Shown in pieces: positions 1-13,927 of a stretch of 64,000 nt of DNA. The DNA comes from Penelope pileata (lineage: Eukaryota > Chordata > Aves > Galliformes > Cracidae): the NCBI GenBank assembly GCA_013396635.1, contig WBMW01005475.1:124001-188000 (forward strand), given 5' to 3'. The notes beneath the pieces were generated by a model that was not told where the DNA came from, made no database searches, and was given only the letters and a program-made list of their open reading frames with translations. Positions within the stretch are counted from its first letter, which is position 1. Each line of letters starts with the position of its first letter. The translations under genes and the position numbers were made by a program.

Positions 1-3000
1 GCTTTGGGTTGAGTTTGGCTGTTGAAACCATATGAATGAGATGGGGCCAAGGGTGAGGAGGAGGGCCCGGAGCTGCCTGTGCCCATTGCAGCCCTGACAA
101 AGCCATTCTCCTCCCCTGCCCACCCCCTTTGGCACCCAAGATTGGACAGGACCTCAGGGGGACAGCCCTTTCTGGGGTCCCCACTGCCCATCCAGCCCTT
201 GGGCACCGGATCCCCAACCTAAGGGGTGTCCCCAGCACCCCAGGGCTGTGCCACATCCCTCCTGTTGTCACCCCAGCCCAACCCATGTGCTCCATCACTT
301 TCTGGGAGGGCCACCCCAAAGGGACGGGCGGTCGCACCTCGGCGCTCATCCTGCACAGCGCTCCGTGCCCACTCGCCTCGGTGAATCATCCCCCTGATAG
401 GTGAGTGAAATATAATTAGTGTTTTCATTGTTAGCGCTGTGTGAGTAGGCAGGTGGGTTTCTTGGCCCGAGCTGGCACATTTTTGTGTTTTGCAGCACGG
501 TGCAGTGGGGTGGGAGCAGCCCCCTGCAAGCTCCGTGTCCCATGTCACCCTGTGGTGGCATCGGTGACACCCCCAGGTGCTCTCGGCACATACTGGGAGC
601 CAGAAACCAAACAGCTTTTGAGTGGCTGATGGGATGGCAATGTTATTTTGCTGAAAGCGAGAGGCATAAAGGGATGGAGCAGGGATGCTGCGGGAGCAGG
701 GAGGGGACACAGCCCTTAGCCCAGAGGCTGTTCTGGATGAGCCACCACCAGGGTTTGTCACAGGTTCCCCTAGCGAGGGCAGGTTTCCATGTGATCTATT
801 CATAGCACAGATGTCAGAATTCCCTTAAAAGTATCGACTCTCATGTTATTTCGCTGCTGGGAAGGAATTGTTGATGCACTTCAAGCAGTGGGCGGCAACA
901 AGCAGATACAAGCACGCCTCGATCCTCCGTTCTCCAGGTTCCTGCAGAACCCAGGCACAGAGCTGGCAGGGCCCCTAAGAACTTGGTCACTAAAGAAAAG
1001 CTGTGCACTGTGCTTGTAAAGCATCTGGCCACCCAGGTGTGGGGCCAGGGATGCTTGCAATGCAACCTAACACAGCCCAACCCAGCCCAACCCAACCCAA
1101 CGGTGACAATAGGAGAGCAACGATGGAACCATTGGGACACCCTGAGCATAGAAAAAAGAATGAATCAAAATATTAAATGAAGATTCTGAGCAGGTTCATT
1201 AAAAATAAATGACATGAACTCATGGTAATTACTTATCTCGCTGGAACATGCTGCTTAGTTTCAGGTACAGCTCAGGACAGAAGAAGAAGGATTTTGGCCC
1301 CAGGGAAAAGTACAGGACACGGAAATTGCCAGACAGCTCCACCCACTCTGGTGTCTGGTCTGTGATGCCCAGGGGACATGGGACCCCCCCAGGACAATCT
1401 GCCTCCCAACACATTCCCCCCCACTGCTCATAGGGACTGGCTTAAGTCCTGAAGTGTGATTTTGCTACAACTTCGTTTTCGTTCTCTCTGTTAACTCATG
1501 ACAACCATATGAACACTCATTGCCTTTTCCATTGGGATCACCCTATAGGAGTAACAGAAAATTCTCCATCCGAGTACTTTAGGCTGGGAAGCATTGTCCT
1601 GGGCAGGGAAAACATGAGGACCATTGGCCTTCTAGTGGCTGAGGGTCTCATTCTGCATCAGCGGAGAGTGGCTGGGGATGGGGCTTTGTCATTGGGGTCA
1701 GTGGGAAAAAGTCAAGGGCTCACGGCCATGCAGGATGCAGAACAGGGCAGAATGGCACCGTGAGGTGCTGGGGTGGGTCGTGTTGGGTTGGGTCATGTTG
1801 AGTTTTCTCATGGATTTTAAGGCAAATCATGGGATATCTGCACGTGCCAAGCGGGAGCGGATGTGATGTCCCATGGGGCTCCTCGTGGCTGTGTGACATC
1901 TGCTCCCATAGCAGAGTGTTTTTCCCTTTCAGCTTGTGGAATCATGTGATTTTTGCAAGATTTTTCAGCTTCGTTTTTGAAGCTGAAGGTTTCCACCCAG
2001 GCTATTGCAGGAAAGTCATTCTTACAGGCTTGGAAACCAGCAGCTGAGAGCTAAAAATGCTTTCTATTTAAAAAAAACCCTGGTTTTAAAATTAACCTGA
2101 TTAAATTTGAATGTCTTGAATCAGGTAACGTTGATGTAGATGGATGATCTGCACTACTGAGAGCACGACTTGGAGATGTAGGAACAGACAGGACAGCCTT
2201 GGTGATGATCCCGTAGGGGACAACGCTGGTTTGGGACACGTCTTGGGAAGTTTCACAGCTTTTTGGCTGTTTTGGGTCTGGTTGTGGCACTGCCTGGAAT
2301 CCTGAGCAAGAAAGGGTTTTTTGTAGGAGTTGGCAATAGCTACAGGAGATGGGTGGTACCATTTTGTCACCGCGATAGGTTCTTCAGCATACAGTTAAAT
2401 CTATTGACTGTTAATGGAAAAGGGGAGCTTGGAGAAAAAGCAGTCGAACAGAAAACATCGATATTTTGGGGGTTGATAATGGCTTCTCGTTACTTTTGAA
2501 TTAAAATACCTAAGATCTGTATTTGATGCATGATCATTCCCTTAGAACAAGCACTCCTTTCCCAACATCATTCCCTGAAGAGGTTCCACTCCCTGCTAGC
2601 ACTGAGCAGAGCTCTGTGATTTTCCTGAATGAGCGAGCAGCCAGCTCACGCTCCCTAAATTTGCAAATTTTCACGCAAAGACGATGGCAGAAATACTGCA
2701 AGTCCCTGCTTGGGGCAACACTCTGGGTGTCCCCCAGGCCTGGAGAAGGGCTTGGCCACTTTCTTTCACAGGAAATAATAATTACAATACAAATTAAAAA
2801 AAAAAAAANGTGAGCTGTGCTGAGGAATGGGGTGAGATGACAGAGTTTGCGAGGAGGATTAGCGCGCTGGGGGATTATCGGCCTAAGCATTAGCCCGATT
2901 TCACTCTGCTTTGTGCCAGGAGCACATTAGCCATAATAAAGGTGCTGAGCTATATGGTAATGTGCTTCCCACCCCTCCTGCTAAAGCCTCAGGCCTCCTT

Positions 3001-4724
3001 AAAATGAAGGCAGGTTGCAGCAGCCGGGGCTGGGTGCTGCTGCTTCGCTCGGTCTCAGCTCCAGGGCTGAGGACCGTGCTCTTAGGACAACTAGAGATGT
3101 CTTTTTTTTGGATTCTCCCCTCCTTTAAAGCTGTGTGTCACCTGGCTCCAGGACCTGGTGCTCTAGGAAGAGTGGTGGCTGTCCCGTGCAGCATGCTGAG
3201 CTCCATCAGCAGCGTGATGACCTCCATCAGCATCAATGATGCTGGGATCTGGTCATTGTTCCAATGCTTTGGAGCCTTTCTCCCAACACTGGCTGGGAAA
3301 GGCCATTACTACAGAGCACAAACAGACCTGGGGAAGCATGAGATACAGAAATAACGAAAGGAGAGGGAGGGGGCTCTGGGAGCAGGTTTGCATTTTGCTG
3401 CACGCACTGCAAATGGAGCTTTTCCCCTCTAAGCAAGCATCCATCAGTTCCAGCCCCAGGTGTGCCTGTATGCAGCATCATGTCCACTGCATGCAGAGGT
3501 GTGAGCAGAGCTGAACGTCCACGTGTGACTTTAGGGAGTAGCTTCTGGTTTGTGTTATAGTGGAACATGCTTATCAGTGGCCAGTGCTTGCGGGAAATGG
3601 CTTCAGCCCTGTTATCTGCAGAGAAGGGCATCAGCTTCAGGCCTCATCCCCTGCCCAGCTGCTGAGTGTGCACTGCCTGTTACTGCCCACAGGGGAAGGC
3701 ACGTGACCCATTTTATTGGGGATCACCCTCTGCTTCCCCTGCGCCTCAGTTTCCCATCCACAACTGCAGATACTGGCAGTCAGTGCCATGTCATGATGTC
3801 TGCAAGGGGTGTAGCTACATCCCACTAATCTCTAAGCTTTTTGAAAAGGATGCTTGGGGTAGGCCTCTTGCCAGAGGGACAATAAAGGGCTCCCCATGTT
3901 TTATATGGGGCTCATTTCTTTCCCTTCTGCAAAGAAGCAAGATTGCTTCAGATAGATTTCTAGCAAGCCCAGGCAAAGTATTCATCAGTTCAATGGTCAT
4001 AAACAAGAGTAAGAAAAAGTTTCGGACTCACGTAACGGTGATTCCCTCACCAAGATGGTGACACCTCCCCCAAGAACAGCCAGACCCCACAAGAGAAATG
4101 TTTTCCTCTTGGTGGCTGGCTCTTAAATGAGCCCAGGGCAGCCCCACCCTGGGTCCACCCCTCCTGGTCACATGGAGGGGGGGCACAGGTGCTCCCTAGG
4201 CCAGCCACCGCCCTTCACCAGGTGCTCAATTCCTGATTCAGGCTGTGATCTAGTGTTTCCCTTACACCTTCCCTTCCCTTCCCCTCTCCTCCAGATGCCC
4301 ACATCTCCCTGTCCCCATCCTGCACACCCGTTTCCAGCCTGGCGTTAAGCAATGACTAACATCTGTCACGTGCTTGTGCCTGCAGATCACATTTGCATAC
4401 TCAAAAATCCATACCTTCTATCTTCCCCTGTGTAAGCACTTACCCAAGCGTATTTTCAGCAAACAAGCAGCCAGGCTGCCACAGCAGAAGCAGCTCTGTG
4501 CTTTTGGCATGGCCTGGTGATGGCCAAGGCATGGAGAGCCATGGCAGGGCTGGCAGCGGGCAATCTGCCCCGTCCTTGTCCCCTCCCTGTGCTGTAGGCG
4601 ATGCTGGCTGCAAGTCCTACCCCTCCGCACCGTGCCCACGTGGGATGTAATTCAGCATTTTGGGGAGTGATGCAAGCCACCTGGCACGTGGCACGTCCTG
4701 CACTGTGCCTTGTCCCTCTGCCAG

Positions 4725-4772
4725 CGGTGACACTGCAGGGTGGTGGCACTGCAGGGCGGTGACACTGCAGGG
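4725..4772. repeat. 16-bp tandem repeat, three units
   Basis: The unit CGGTGACACTGCAGGG occurs three times without gaps (4725, 4741, 4757); the middle unit differs at two positions. It lies in JPH3 intron 1. Confidence 0.9.
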
Positions 4773-6002
4773 CGGGTGGCTCTGGGGATGTCTCTGCAGG
4801 AAATGTGCAAGCAGCCCATCTGGGGCACGTTGCCATCTGACTGCTGGACATCACTGAGATGGCCAATGAGGATGTCCCCATCGTCACCCCTCCAGTCCTG
4901 GGGTGCAGGAGGCAGAGGGCACCCTGCTGTCAGAGTGCTCCCACCCTCTTTTCTTCCATCCACCTTCTCTTTGGGAGGGATGTTTCTGAGCAGCTAAATC
5001 CACATTGGAACAGCCATGCCCGTGACCCAACTCCCCATCCTCTTCTGCTATCGTGGAGCCAGAAAGGGGATGTTTGTCAAACCTGTTCCTCGTGTCGGAA
5101 TTCAAGAGATCGGCCTAATTATGGCCATTGGATGTCTTTAATTAATACGTGGCGATAAGAGAGGAGGTGAGCATCGCAGGCAGGATCCTTCTTGAGATAA
5201 ACTAGCAATCTGCAGGGCCTAATTACTTCTGCTGGGTTGTGAGCAGCAGACGGGCGCTTCGGACAGCTCAGACCTCGTTTCTGAATTTTGCTGAGTTGCA
5301 GAAGCAGACTGGGAGCTTTGGACGGGTGCCTTCATCAGACGCAGCCACCAACCCAAGCTGGCCATGCTTCAAGGATGGCCCCATGTTCCGTGACAGCCTG
5401 GGTGGCTGCAGCTGCACCTCTGCTTAGCTCACCTGGAAGTACCTTGCCTTGACCCATAATGTTGGGCTATCTGTATTTTTTAACTTAGTGATAGGTCAGG
5501 ATTATTTTTCTAAGCATTCAGTGTTTTCCGAAGTCATATTGTGATAATAACATGGACCTATCCATAGGCCTTAGAATGCTTTTTGGTTTTTTTTGTGATG
5601 TTTCTCGATGAAGCAGAGCAAGGATGAGCAGATCTGCGCAGAGCTCCCCTGTGCTTTGCCCCTGCCAGGGCTTTGTCCTGCTGACACCGAGCTGGCGGGC
5701 TCGGTTTGGGGGAAGCTGTGAGCAGCCTTCAATCCCTAAAGCTCATACTTAATGATTTTCCTGGAGTAGAGCCAAAGGACTCAGCAGCCTGCAAAACGCC
5801 AACTCCTTGGGTGTGGGGGAGGGAGGAAAGAGAAGTCAGCCATTCCAGCCCCAGAAGCCTTCATGTCCTGTCCCCTTCCAGCAGATGATCCCACTGTTGG
5901 CCCTGGGAAGCTCCATGTGTGCTACCAAGCTGCAAACAGCCCATCTTACCCCCGACATCCTTCATAATTTGCCTGTTGCTCTGGTGCATCCTAAGGAAAC
6001 CC

Positions 6003-6040
6003 CTTATTTGTCTGAAATTTGCTTATTTGTCTGAAATTTG
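6003..6040. repeat. perfect 19-bp tandem duplication
   Basis: CTTATTTGTCTGAAATTTG at 6003-6021 is repeated exactly at 6022-6040. This is a recent slippage-type duplication in intron 1. Confidence 0.95.
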
Positions 6041-9000
6041 GAATGCCTTAGGCTTTGTTGTTGGTCTTGACAAGCTCCCCATAAGCAGGAGGAGGTCACA
6101 GGTGGCCCCTTGGCTTTGGGCAGCAAAGGAGGTGCTCCCCACCCAACTGCATTCCTCACCATCACCTGCTGTGCTGTGAGTTGTCTGCAGCTGGGCAGAA
6201 GGGCCATTTTTGGGTGTTTCAGCTCTTCTCTCCCTCTCTTATGTCAGCTGGCAGAAGGTACCAAATTGCATTGATGAAGAGAGGTTTCAGCTGGCGCTCC
6301 CTGCATGGCAAGACCAAGCTGTGTGCTGGTTGCCACTCCCTACCCTTGGTGAAGGCCTCAACTTCAGCTCCCTCTGCATCCCTGTGTCCCCAGCCCTCGA
6401 GCACCTGCACGAGCCCCACGGTGGGGAGAAAGTGGGGATGGGGATTAGTATCCTTCTCCAGCAAAAGCTCCAGAAACTCTTTGGCGAAGATGAGGAAGTG
6501 AATGGAGACACGTTGTTTCTCCTGGTGTCTGCAGTGCCTCAGCTCCTCCCAGGGCACTTTGCACATAGCAGCCAGTTGGGCTTCCCAATTCCCAGCTGTG
6601 TTGCAGGAGTGCTGCTACACGATCCCATTTGCATCAGGGAACGTGGGGACTTTGCTCTCCTCCCTCTTTCTGCAAGGTGCAAATCCTTCCCTGCCCTGCT
6701 GCAGGGCCGACCCGGTGTTGGGGCTGCTGGCTCTATGGGGACAACAGGAGCAGCCCTGTAGGCTCCCTGCACTCTTCCCAGAATGAATTTTTGCTTCCTG
6801 AGCCAAATGCTGAGAAAGCGCTGAATAACTGCAACAAATTAGATTGCTCTTTGGTGCTTGTCATTTCTCAAAAACACGCGAGCTGCTCGAGACTCAGCAA
6901 TAGGACTTTTTGCTCGTTGCTTTTGGCCACCTCCGGCTGAGGATGGGGCTCTGCGTGGTCCTGAGGGTGATGGGAATCCCAGCGGGAGCTTGGAAAGCCA
7001 TTTGGAAGCAAGCCAGCCTTGCTCCAAGAGGAGCGAGCCAACAAACCACCAGGCTCAAAACCACAAATGGCAGCGGCCAGTGACGGCATCGCCCATTTTG
7101 TCCTCTCCATGGTTCCATCCCTTCCTGACTTTTCCCATCTTTCCCACAATCCCATTTCCTTTCTCATGTTCCCGCTGCTCTTTCTGGAGGAGGAATATTC
7201 TCGCTGAGCCATCACTCAGGATGACTTCATTTATTTTCTTCTAGCCTCAGGTTATGCCCTCCGGACATGTGTGTGCCTGCATCCATCCCCACTCTCCTTG
7301 GCATCGCCTGTTTCTTGGCCAAGTCCCACTGGAGCGATTGCGCTGAGAGTGAAGAAATCTTCCCTGGGGTAAAGCCACTGCAAGTCAGAACACAACTACT
7401 GGCTTTTCCCCTGGGGTCATTATTTGCTGCCATTATGATAAATGGCAAAATTCCCTCTCCCAGGGCACGATGTGTCCCTCCTTTCAGCGGGGCAGTGGTG
7501 GCCAAGGTGTCTTCACTTGGCTGCCCACTGCTCTCCTTGTCCATCTGCTCTTGTCCACGCCTTGCACCCAGCCCTCGGGATGCTGCGTTCCTTCCCCATG
7601 CAATCACCCCATTAATCTCACGCAATTAGTGCTTTAGGAAGCAGTTTGCAGAAGCAAGGAATGAGCTACAGTGCAGAAATGGATGCTACTGTGGTGGTGT
7701 TAGCAGACACCCTGCTCCCTACACTTGCTCTGCAGTCCTTGAGGCTGGAGGTGCTCTGCAGCTCAGGCTGGGTCCCTTCTGCATCTGAAGTGCTCTTCCT
7801 GCTACACCCAGCCACATCCTCAGTCCCGCTGCATTTTGCAGCTCCCCAGCTCTGAAACAGCCATAGCCGGTCCGTGCTGGCACGGAAAGTGAGAAGCCGT
7901 GAAATCCCATTTCCTCTGCAGGGAGGAAGAGTCTCCTGGCTCCTTGTGAGATTAAGCTTTGTGCACATATCTGCAAATGTGAGAGGGCAGAGGTTAAGCT
8001 GCACAGTGCAAGGGGAGGAGGTGACGGTGCTTAGCAATGCAGATCAGATGGCTCTGAGAGCTCCCAGCACTCGTGGCCAAATCCTGGGATATTTAAGGGT
8101 TTAAGAGGTAATGAAGTCAGATGCAGGAGGAGTGAGGAACTCAGCTCTTTGATCTGGAGGTGTCCATGAAGCTCTCCAGATGTCCTGAAGGCCATCAAGG
8201 CGGTGACCATGCCCTGCTAGGCAATCCCCAGCAGAATCCTCACTGCTGGCTCCTCAGGGAAGCTCTCAGGAGAGCAGCAGCACCCATGGGTGCAGATGTG
8301 GGGTTTGGGTGCTGCTCTGCTGGGAGCTGCTCCGTGTGCTGGCAGCGCAGAAGCAGGACGGGCTTTAGGATGGCACTCCTCAAATCCCTGCATCTTCTGC
8401 TTCAAAAAATCAACCCTGCCAAGCAGATGCAGCAATCACTCCTGGCAGCCGTGCAGCTCCAGGAGAAGGTTTTAAGGCCATGCAAAGATGACAGCTTCCA
8501 GGGCACCTCTGCCTTGCTGGAGACACGCAGGCACTCGCTGCAGCTGGAACCTGCTGTGATCAATTTGCTGCCTCTGCTCCAGCGAGACGTGCTGTCACGC
8601 CTGCTCCGAGCCTGCTTTGTTCTGCTCCTCACCACTGCCCCTGGTTGCCAGCAAAGGGCCCTGCTTGCTTTACAATGCCTCCTTTTAACCTGGTTTCTCA
8701 GCCGTGGGTTTGTGAGGAGATGAGGAAACCACTGGATGGAGGGCTCTGACATGTCCCATGCAGGGAGTTTTCTCCCTGTCCCCTTACCCGCATGCTCACA
8801 GCCACCCAGAGGCAGTGCCCTGTGTCCCCTCTGAGCTGTCTGCTGTCTGTCCTGCTGTCTGTCCTGTGGCCAAGCACTGCTCCTGCCCTCCGGTGCCAGC
8901 CCTAATCCCAGCGCTCTGCCTCCCTCCCAGCACTAATCCTATAAACCCTTGGTAAATCCTGCCTCCCCGTGTCCCTTCTCCAAGGCAGTCTTTGCTTGAA

Positions 9001-10605
9001 GCCAGCATTTTTGGGGGTACACAGCCAGCGCTGGGGAGAAACAGCAGCCTTAATCTCTTTCTGCCTTTCCTCGCATATAAACCAAAGTTGAAATGCTTTT
9101 AGACCCACAGAAGGTGATGCAAATTCTCATTTTGATGGGAAAGGCGTGCAACTGTGACTGGTCCCCCTAAGGGAGCCCCGTGGGTAAGATTGGGGTGAGG
9201 AAAGAAATGGAACAGCAGGATGCTCCAGCTCCAGTGCTGGGATTGCTGCTTGTGGTGGGAGCAGGATTTCTCTGGGCTGGCGATGGGGACAGCCAGCACT
9301 GCCCATTTTATTAATCCTTATCACTGGGCTGTTGGAACGTGTCAAGAGGGACAGCACTGCAGCAAGGTGGGGATGTCTCAGGGAATGACATTTTTGCTGC
9401 TGAAAGAGTTTGCTCAGGTGGATCCAATGGGTGCTGTTAGCAAAGGGCAAAGAGCATCTCGTGCAGAGCGGGGATGGAAAGCCTCCATCAGACTGAGCCG
9501 GAGGTCGTCTGCTGGGCTGCTTTTATCAGGGCTGTTTCACACGAGAGTCACTATTTTAAGACTGTTTAAGTCTCCCTTGCCCCCATGCACAGTGCTGGAC
9601 CCTGCTCTGGCATTGCTCTGGGCTGGGCTCGGCAGCACCGGTTGGGCACAGAGCCTGCCCAGGGTTTGCAAATCCACCCAGCGAGGGCTTAGCCAGGTGG
9701 TGAATCACTGCATCGTGAGACAGTCCCCAAAAGATTAAGCTGACCTAAGAATAAAAACAAGCTCTGCAGTTCAACCGATGGGGATAACGTTACAAAGCGT
9801 GCTAATGGCCGTGCTGCGGGATGGGGAGGGATTATAACCCCGGGGCAGGAAGGCAGCAGATTACCACTGTGCCTTTTGGTAGGCAGGGTGAGGACTGTGC
9901 TCGGGCTGTGTTTTCCCACCTGGATGGGTTTCTCGTGGCCCTGTTGTGCAGCACGGATGGTCTCGGGCAGGCACAGCCCTCGGCACGCCGTGCAGCGGCG
10001 TCACAGCAAGGTGCAGCGTGTCCCAGCTAAGTGCTGGTTAGGTAACTCCAGCAAGTGCCCACGCAAATGGAGGAGTTCAAGCAGGGGCACGTTTCTGAGG
10101 ATAATAACCACACGGATCTCTCCCCCTGAGGCCTTTATTTCTATAGAGCTGCTCCCTTCCGCTACGCGCTGGATGAAAGGCACGATGTATATAAATAAAT
10201 GCGTGGCAATACACCGCCCGCTTTCACCACTGCCGGCAGCAGACGGGATGGAGTCTGCTCCTGGATGACAATTCCCATCTCCCTGCGTGTTTCTCTTCCA
10301 AATTCAGGCTGGATCTGAGGGGCAATCCCTGAGGGGAAGGCTCCATGTGGCCCAGTGCCCTGTCTGGTTCCTAACATCACGCTGCAGCCAAAGTGCACAC
10401 CTGCAATCCCACCCAGGTGTTCTATTTTCCTCCCGCAATGTGACATTACAGCCACAGAGATGGGGTTGGGATCTGGAGCTGCACTTTGCCGTTGGCAGTC
10501 CAAACGCTCCCAATGGTAACAGGTTTATGGGGACGTTGGTGCTGCTCCTGACCCTCAGGTTGCCACACCATGAACCTCCCCTTTGCTTTTGCCTCCTCTC
10601 CCCAG

Positions 10606-11383
10606 GGACATACCAGGGCCAGTGGGTCGGAGGGATGCGCCAGGGGTACGGCGTCCGGCAGAGCGTTCCCTACGGCATGGCTGCGGTCATCAGGTCACCC
10701 CTGAGGACGTCCATCAACTCCCTGCGCAGCGAGCACACCAACGGCACGGCCCTGCACCCCGACTCCTCGCCAGCGGTGGCCGGCAGCCCCGCCGTGTCCC
10801 GGGGTGGCTTCGTCCTCATGGCCCACAGCGACGCCGAGATCCTCAAGAGCAAGAAGAAGGGCATCTTCCGCCGGTCGCTGCTGAGCGGGCTCAAGCTCCG
10901 TAAGTCCGAGTCCAAGAGCTCCTTGGCCAGCCAGCGGAGCAAGCAGAGCTCCTTCCGGAGCGAGGCCGGGATGAGCACGGTCAGCTCCACGGCCAGCGAC
11001 ATCAACTCCACCATCAGCCTGGGCGAAGGCGAGGCCGAGCTGTCCGTCATCGAAGACGACATTGATGCCACCACCACCGAGATCTACGTTGGCGAGTGGA
11101 AGAATGACAAACGGTCGGGATTCGGGGTGAGCCAGCGCTCGGATGGCCTCAAGTACGAGGGTGAGTGGGCCAACAACAAGCGTCACGGCTACGGCTGCAT
11201 GACCTTCCCTGATGGCACCAAGGAGGAGGGCAAGTACAAGCAGAACGTCCTGGTCAGTGGCAAGAGGAAGAACCTCATCCCGCTGCGGGCCAGCAAGATC
11301 CGTGAGAAGGTGGATCGGGCCGTGGAGGCGGCTGAGCGGGCTGCCACCATCGCCAAGCAGAAAGCGGAGATTGCGGCCTCCAG
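10606..11383 (+). CDS. JPH3: JPH3 exon 2: MORN 6-8 and joining region of junctophilin-3
   Basis: Junctophilin-3 is a mainly neuronal protein that bridges plasma membrane and ER and brings surface calcium channels near ryanodine receptors. With the usual 127-codon exon 1, this exon covers about residues 128-387. It starts by completing a split glycine (G|GG) and reads GTYQGQWVGGMRQGYGVRQ, the sixth MORN motif (about 130-146). The serine- and lysine-rich joining region follows (KSKKKGIFRRSLLSGLKLRK). MORN 7 begins at about residue 288 (YVGEWKNDKRSGFG) and MORN 8 at about 311 (YEGEWANNKRHGYG). The exon ends in the start of the long alpha-helical segment (REKVDRAVEAAERAA). The acceptor is CCCAG and the donor AG|GTAAGC; the last codon (Arg) is split 2+1 with exon 3. 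The motif order and the near-identity of the joining region to JPH3, rather than JPH1, 2 or 4, support the assignment. The exon is markedly GC- and CpG-rich. Confidence 0.97.
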
Positions 11384-13927
11384 GTAAGCGAACATCTCAT
11401 CCCCAGTGGCTGCAGGGAGAGGTGGGAGGAGGCTTTTGTCTTACAGATGCTCAGGGGATGTTTTATGGCAGTTGCTGGGGGCCAGCAGGTGTTGTGCTGA
11501 AGGCTGCAGGCTTGGGGGATGTTGAGGTTGGTGTTGGGCGATGGTGCAATCTAGGCCGCGCCATGGGCCTGCTCCTTGGAGTCATGCAAAGCCAAGCCTC
11601 TGTGCCTGCCCAGGCCTCATGGGTAAACCTCATGGATTTTGCTCAAAATGGGGTGGATCCAGGCTGAATTGCCCCTCCTGTGTGCTCTAAGCAGGCTGTG
11701 GGGGGGTGCACAGCCATCCTGAAACATCCCGCAAGGCAATGGAGGGTGATCCAGAGCAGTGCGTTCGCTGGAGACCCTGTGAGGGTGGCAGCAGCATGGT
11801 GGGACCGGGCTTCTGGGTCACTGGGTGGGACATGTGGCTGTCCCTTAGGAGGTGCTGGGTTATCCTCCCTGTTTCTCCCTACCCTCATAGCAGAAGAGCT
11901 CCCGCAATGCTGTTTCCCCATATTGTCCCATATCCAGGACGATTCCCTGCCATTTCAGGGATCAGATCTGGCTGAAAAACAACAGAACAGAGAACAAAAA
12001 ACAAAAACAGGGTTATATCTAATTTAGCTTAAAATAGAGTCCAGCTCAAGTGCCTTGTCGCTGGCTCCCAGAATGTGCCTGGAGCTTGGTGGGCTGCAGT
12101 GAGCAACCAGAAGAGAGGGGAGCTGAAGAGGAAAGGCTCTTCTGCTGAGATCAGGGCCTTTTGCATCACTTCTGGGGAATGGTTTATGAAAGCGTGGTCT
12201 TTTATTTCTGTTTTCTGGGCAAGTGCTTCACATGGAACCCAGGCTCGGGGAAAAGGGCTGGGGTTGGGAGAAAAATCAGGCAGCTCCTCAGTCTCTGTGC
12301 TGGATTAATTGTTGGGCTGGGATCATTTGTATTCAGAGTCACACTTGAAATCTTTATCAGCATGTCTGCTGATGACTGATCTGCAATGTGAATGAGACTC
12401 CCAGGCCTGCTTTGGGAGCATATTTGGGCTTGATGATGTTTTCTAGCTGATGTTGTACCAAATTGTTGTCAAAGCTTTTAAAAAAATCCCACTAGAATGC
12501 CAGGTAGGAAGCAGACTGCAGAGCAGTGGAAAGACCAGAGCTTTGCATCTGGGGATGCAAACGTCTCAATGCCGTTGGTGTGATGGGCAGCACTGGGAAA
12601 CACTCAGCTCTCCTGATCCCTGGAAATGAGGAGCTCTATTCTGAGACCCTGAGCATCCTCTGTCCCCAGAAATCAAATCTGATAGCAATACCAGGGCAAA
12701 TACTTTCTCCCCCTGTGACAGCCAGGGAGGATGCAGCCTGTGACCATGTGTGCGCAGAGAAAGGAGAAAAGCTGTGGGATTTGGGGCCACCCAGCAGACC
12801 CCGTCGATCAGCAATGAACATGCAAAGAAATAAATGAATGGGAGTGCTTCAGGGATACTCCAGCACAGAGCGAGTGCTAGAGATGCAGCCCGAGTTCAGC
12901 ATCACCCCGAGGGCTGCTCAGCCTCGTGCAGCAGATGCTTGGAGCAACCCAACCTCTGCATCCTGCAGCCCAGCTCCCTCCCTGCTCCCTCTCCCCCTTA
13001 CCCTGCAACAGACACACGTGAAAGAAAGAGAGCGCGGCCACGCCAGGATTTACCCTTTTTATGGCACAAACATTGCCTCTGGTGCATGAGGGCTGCTGCT
13101 GTGCTGAAAAGCCCTGTATTGATCCTGCCATGCAGTGCAGCCCTCGCTGGGCAAGCTGGGGACTGACAGGCTCCAGCGTGACGCGCGCGGTGCATTAGCG
13201 CTGGGTTAGCATCCACAGATGACACCCATCCTGGGAATTTTTGCTGCCTGTGTTAATGGCTTATGTTGAAGGCCCAAAACCCAGCAGCAAAGAGCCAAGC
13301 TGTTTGGCTACAGCCAGGCAGGATTTACGGTTTGCTGAAGGCGCAGGAAAGGTGGGATGCAGTGGTTGTGCGGGCTCAGCCCAAGGTTTTGGAGACCCTC
13401 GTGTGTTTGCAATTTGGCTGTGCACAGGACAGACCCTGGGACCTGGAAGTGGGAAGCAGGAATGCTGCTTTGCCTGAAACCCTCAGCTTTCCACCTGAGC
13501 TCTTTCCCATTGCAAGAGTTTTTGCACGGATGGTCTCTGGGCTGCATCCCAGCATGCAGAAGCAGAAGACAGCAAGGTTTTATGGCCAGCTAGAAAGGCT
13601 TCCATGTAATTAATATGATTAATTTTCCACCTTCCAAATGTACAAACACTCCCCTGCAGTGCCCACACCAAATTGCATCGTCCAAGCTGGGATAAAGGCA
13701 CAAAATAGGCAGTGGGTACATTGGCAGGGGAATCCTGACGCTTGCTTCCATGCCTTTGGGCTCACGGGTGCAATATCCCACCCCTAAAAGCAATGAGTTC
13801 CCAGAAGCTGAGGGCTACACAGCAGCCCTTGCATGCATGTGTATTCTCTTCTGTCTAATAATATGGCTGAGTTCACCGTGCAGCCTTTCCCTTGGTGGGG
13901 GAAAATATGTGCCCACCCACGGATTTC

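Larger units (their letters stand above)
1..10605 (+). other. JPH3: JPH3 intron 1 (3' part, truncated by window start)
   Basis: This stretch precedes the first JPH3 exon in the window and ends in a pyrimidine-rich acceptor (CTCCTCTCCCCAG at 10593-10605). No frame in it encodes the N-terminal junctophilin MORN repeats, so exon 1 must lie upstream of the window. It holds an N after 13 A residues at 2809, a 16-bp tandem repeat (4725-4772), a perfect 19-bp duplication (6003-6040), a CCCAA-rich run (1076-1101) and AT-rich blocks around 5100-5165 and 5460-5600. Several GC-rich chance ORFs of 170-195 codons have no recognisable domain. I see no other gene here. Confidence 0.85.

Noticed and set aside
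219..803. 194-codon ORF on the - strand in JPH3 intron 1
   Set aside because: It is low in recognisable motifs, Pro/Ser/Arg-rich from GC composition, has no domain and overlaps other chance ORFs on the opposite strand.
1076..1101. CCCAA-rich run as an interstitial telomere
   Set aside because: Vertebrate telomere repeats are CCCTAA. This run lacks the T and is short.
8160..8723. 187-codon ORF on the + strand in intron 1
   Set aside because: Leu/Cys-rich chance reading with no domain and no splice-site support. Stop-poor GC-rich intron sequence explains it.
1..10605. Search for the CTG/CAG repeat linked to Huntington disease-like 2 in human JPH3
   Set aside because: In human it lies close to exon 1, which is outside this window. 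No long CTG run is present here.
10695..11186. 163-codon ORF on the - strand across JPH3 exon 2
   Set aside because: It is the antisense shadow of a strongly coding, GC-rich exon.
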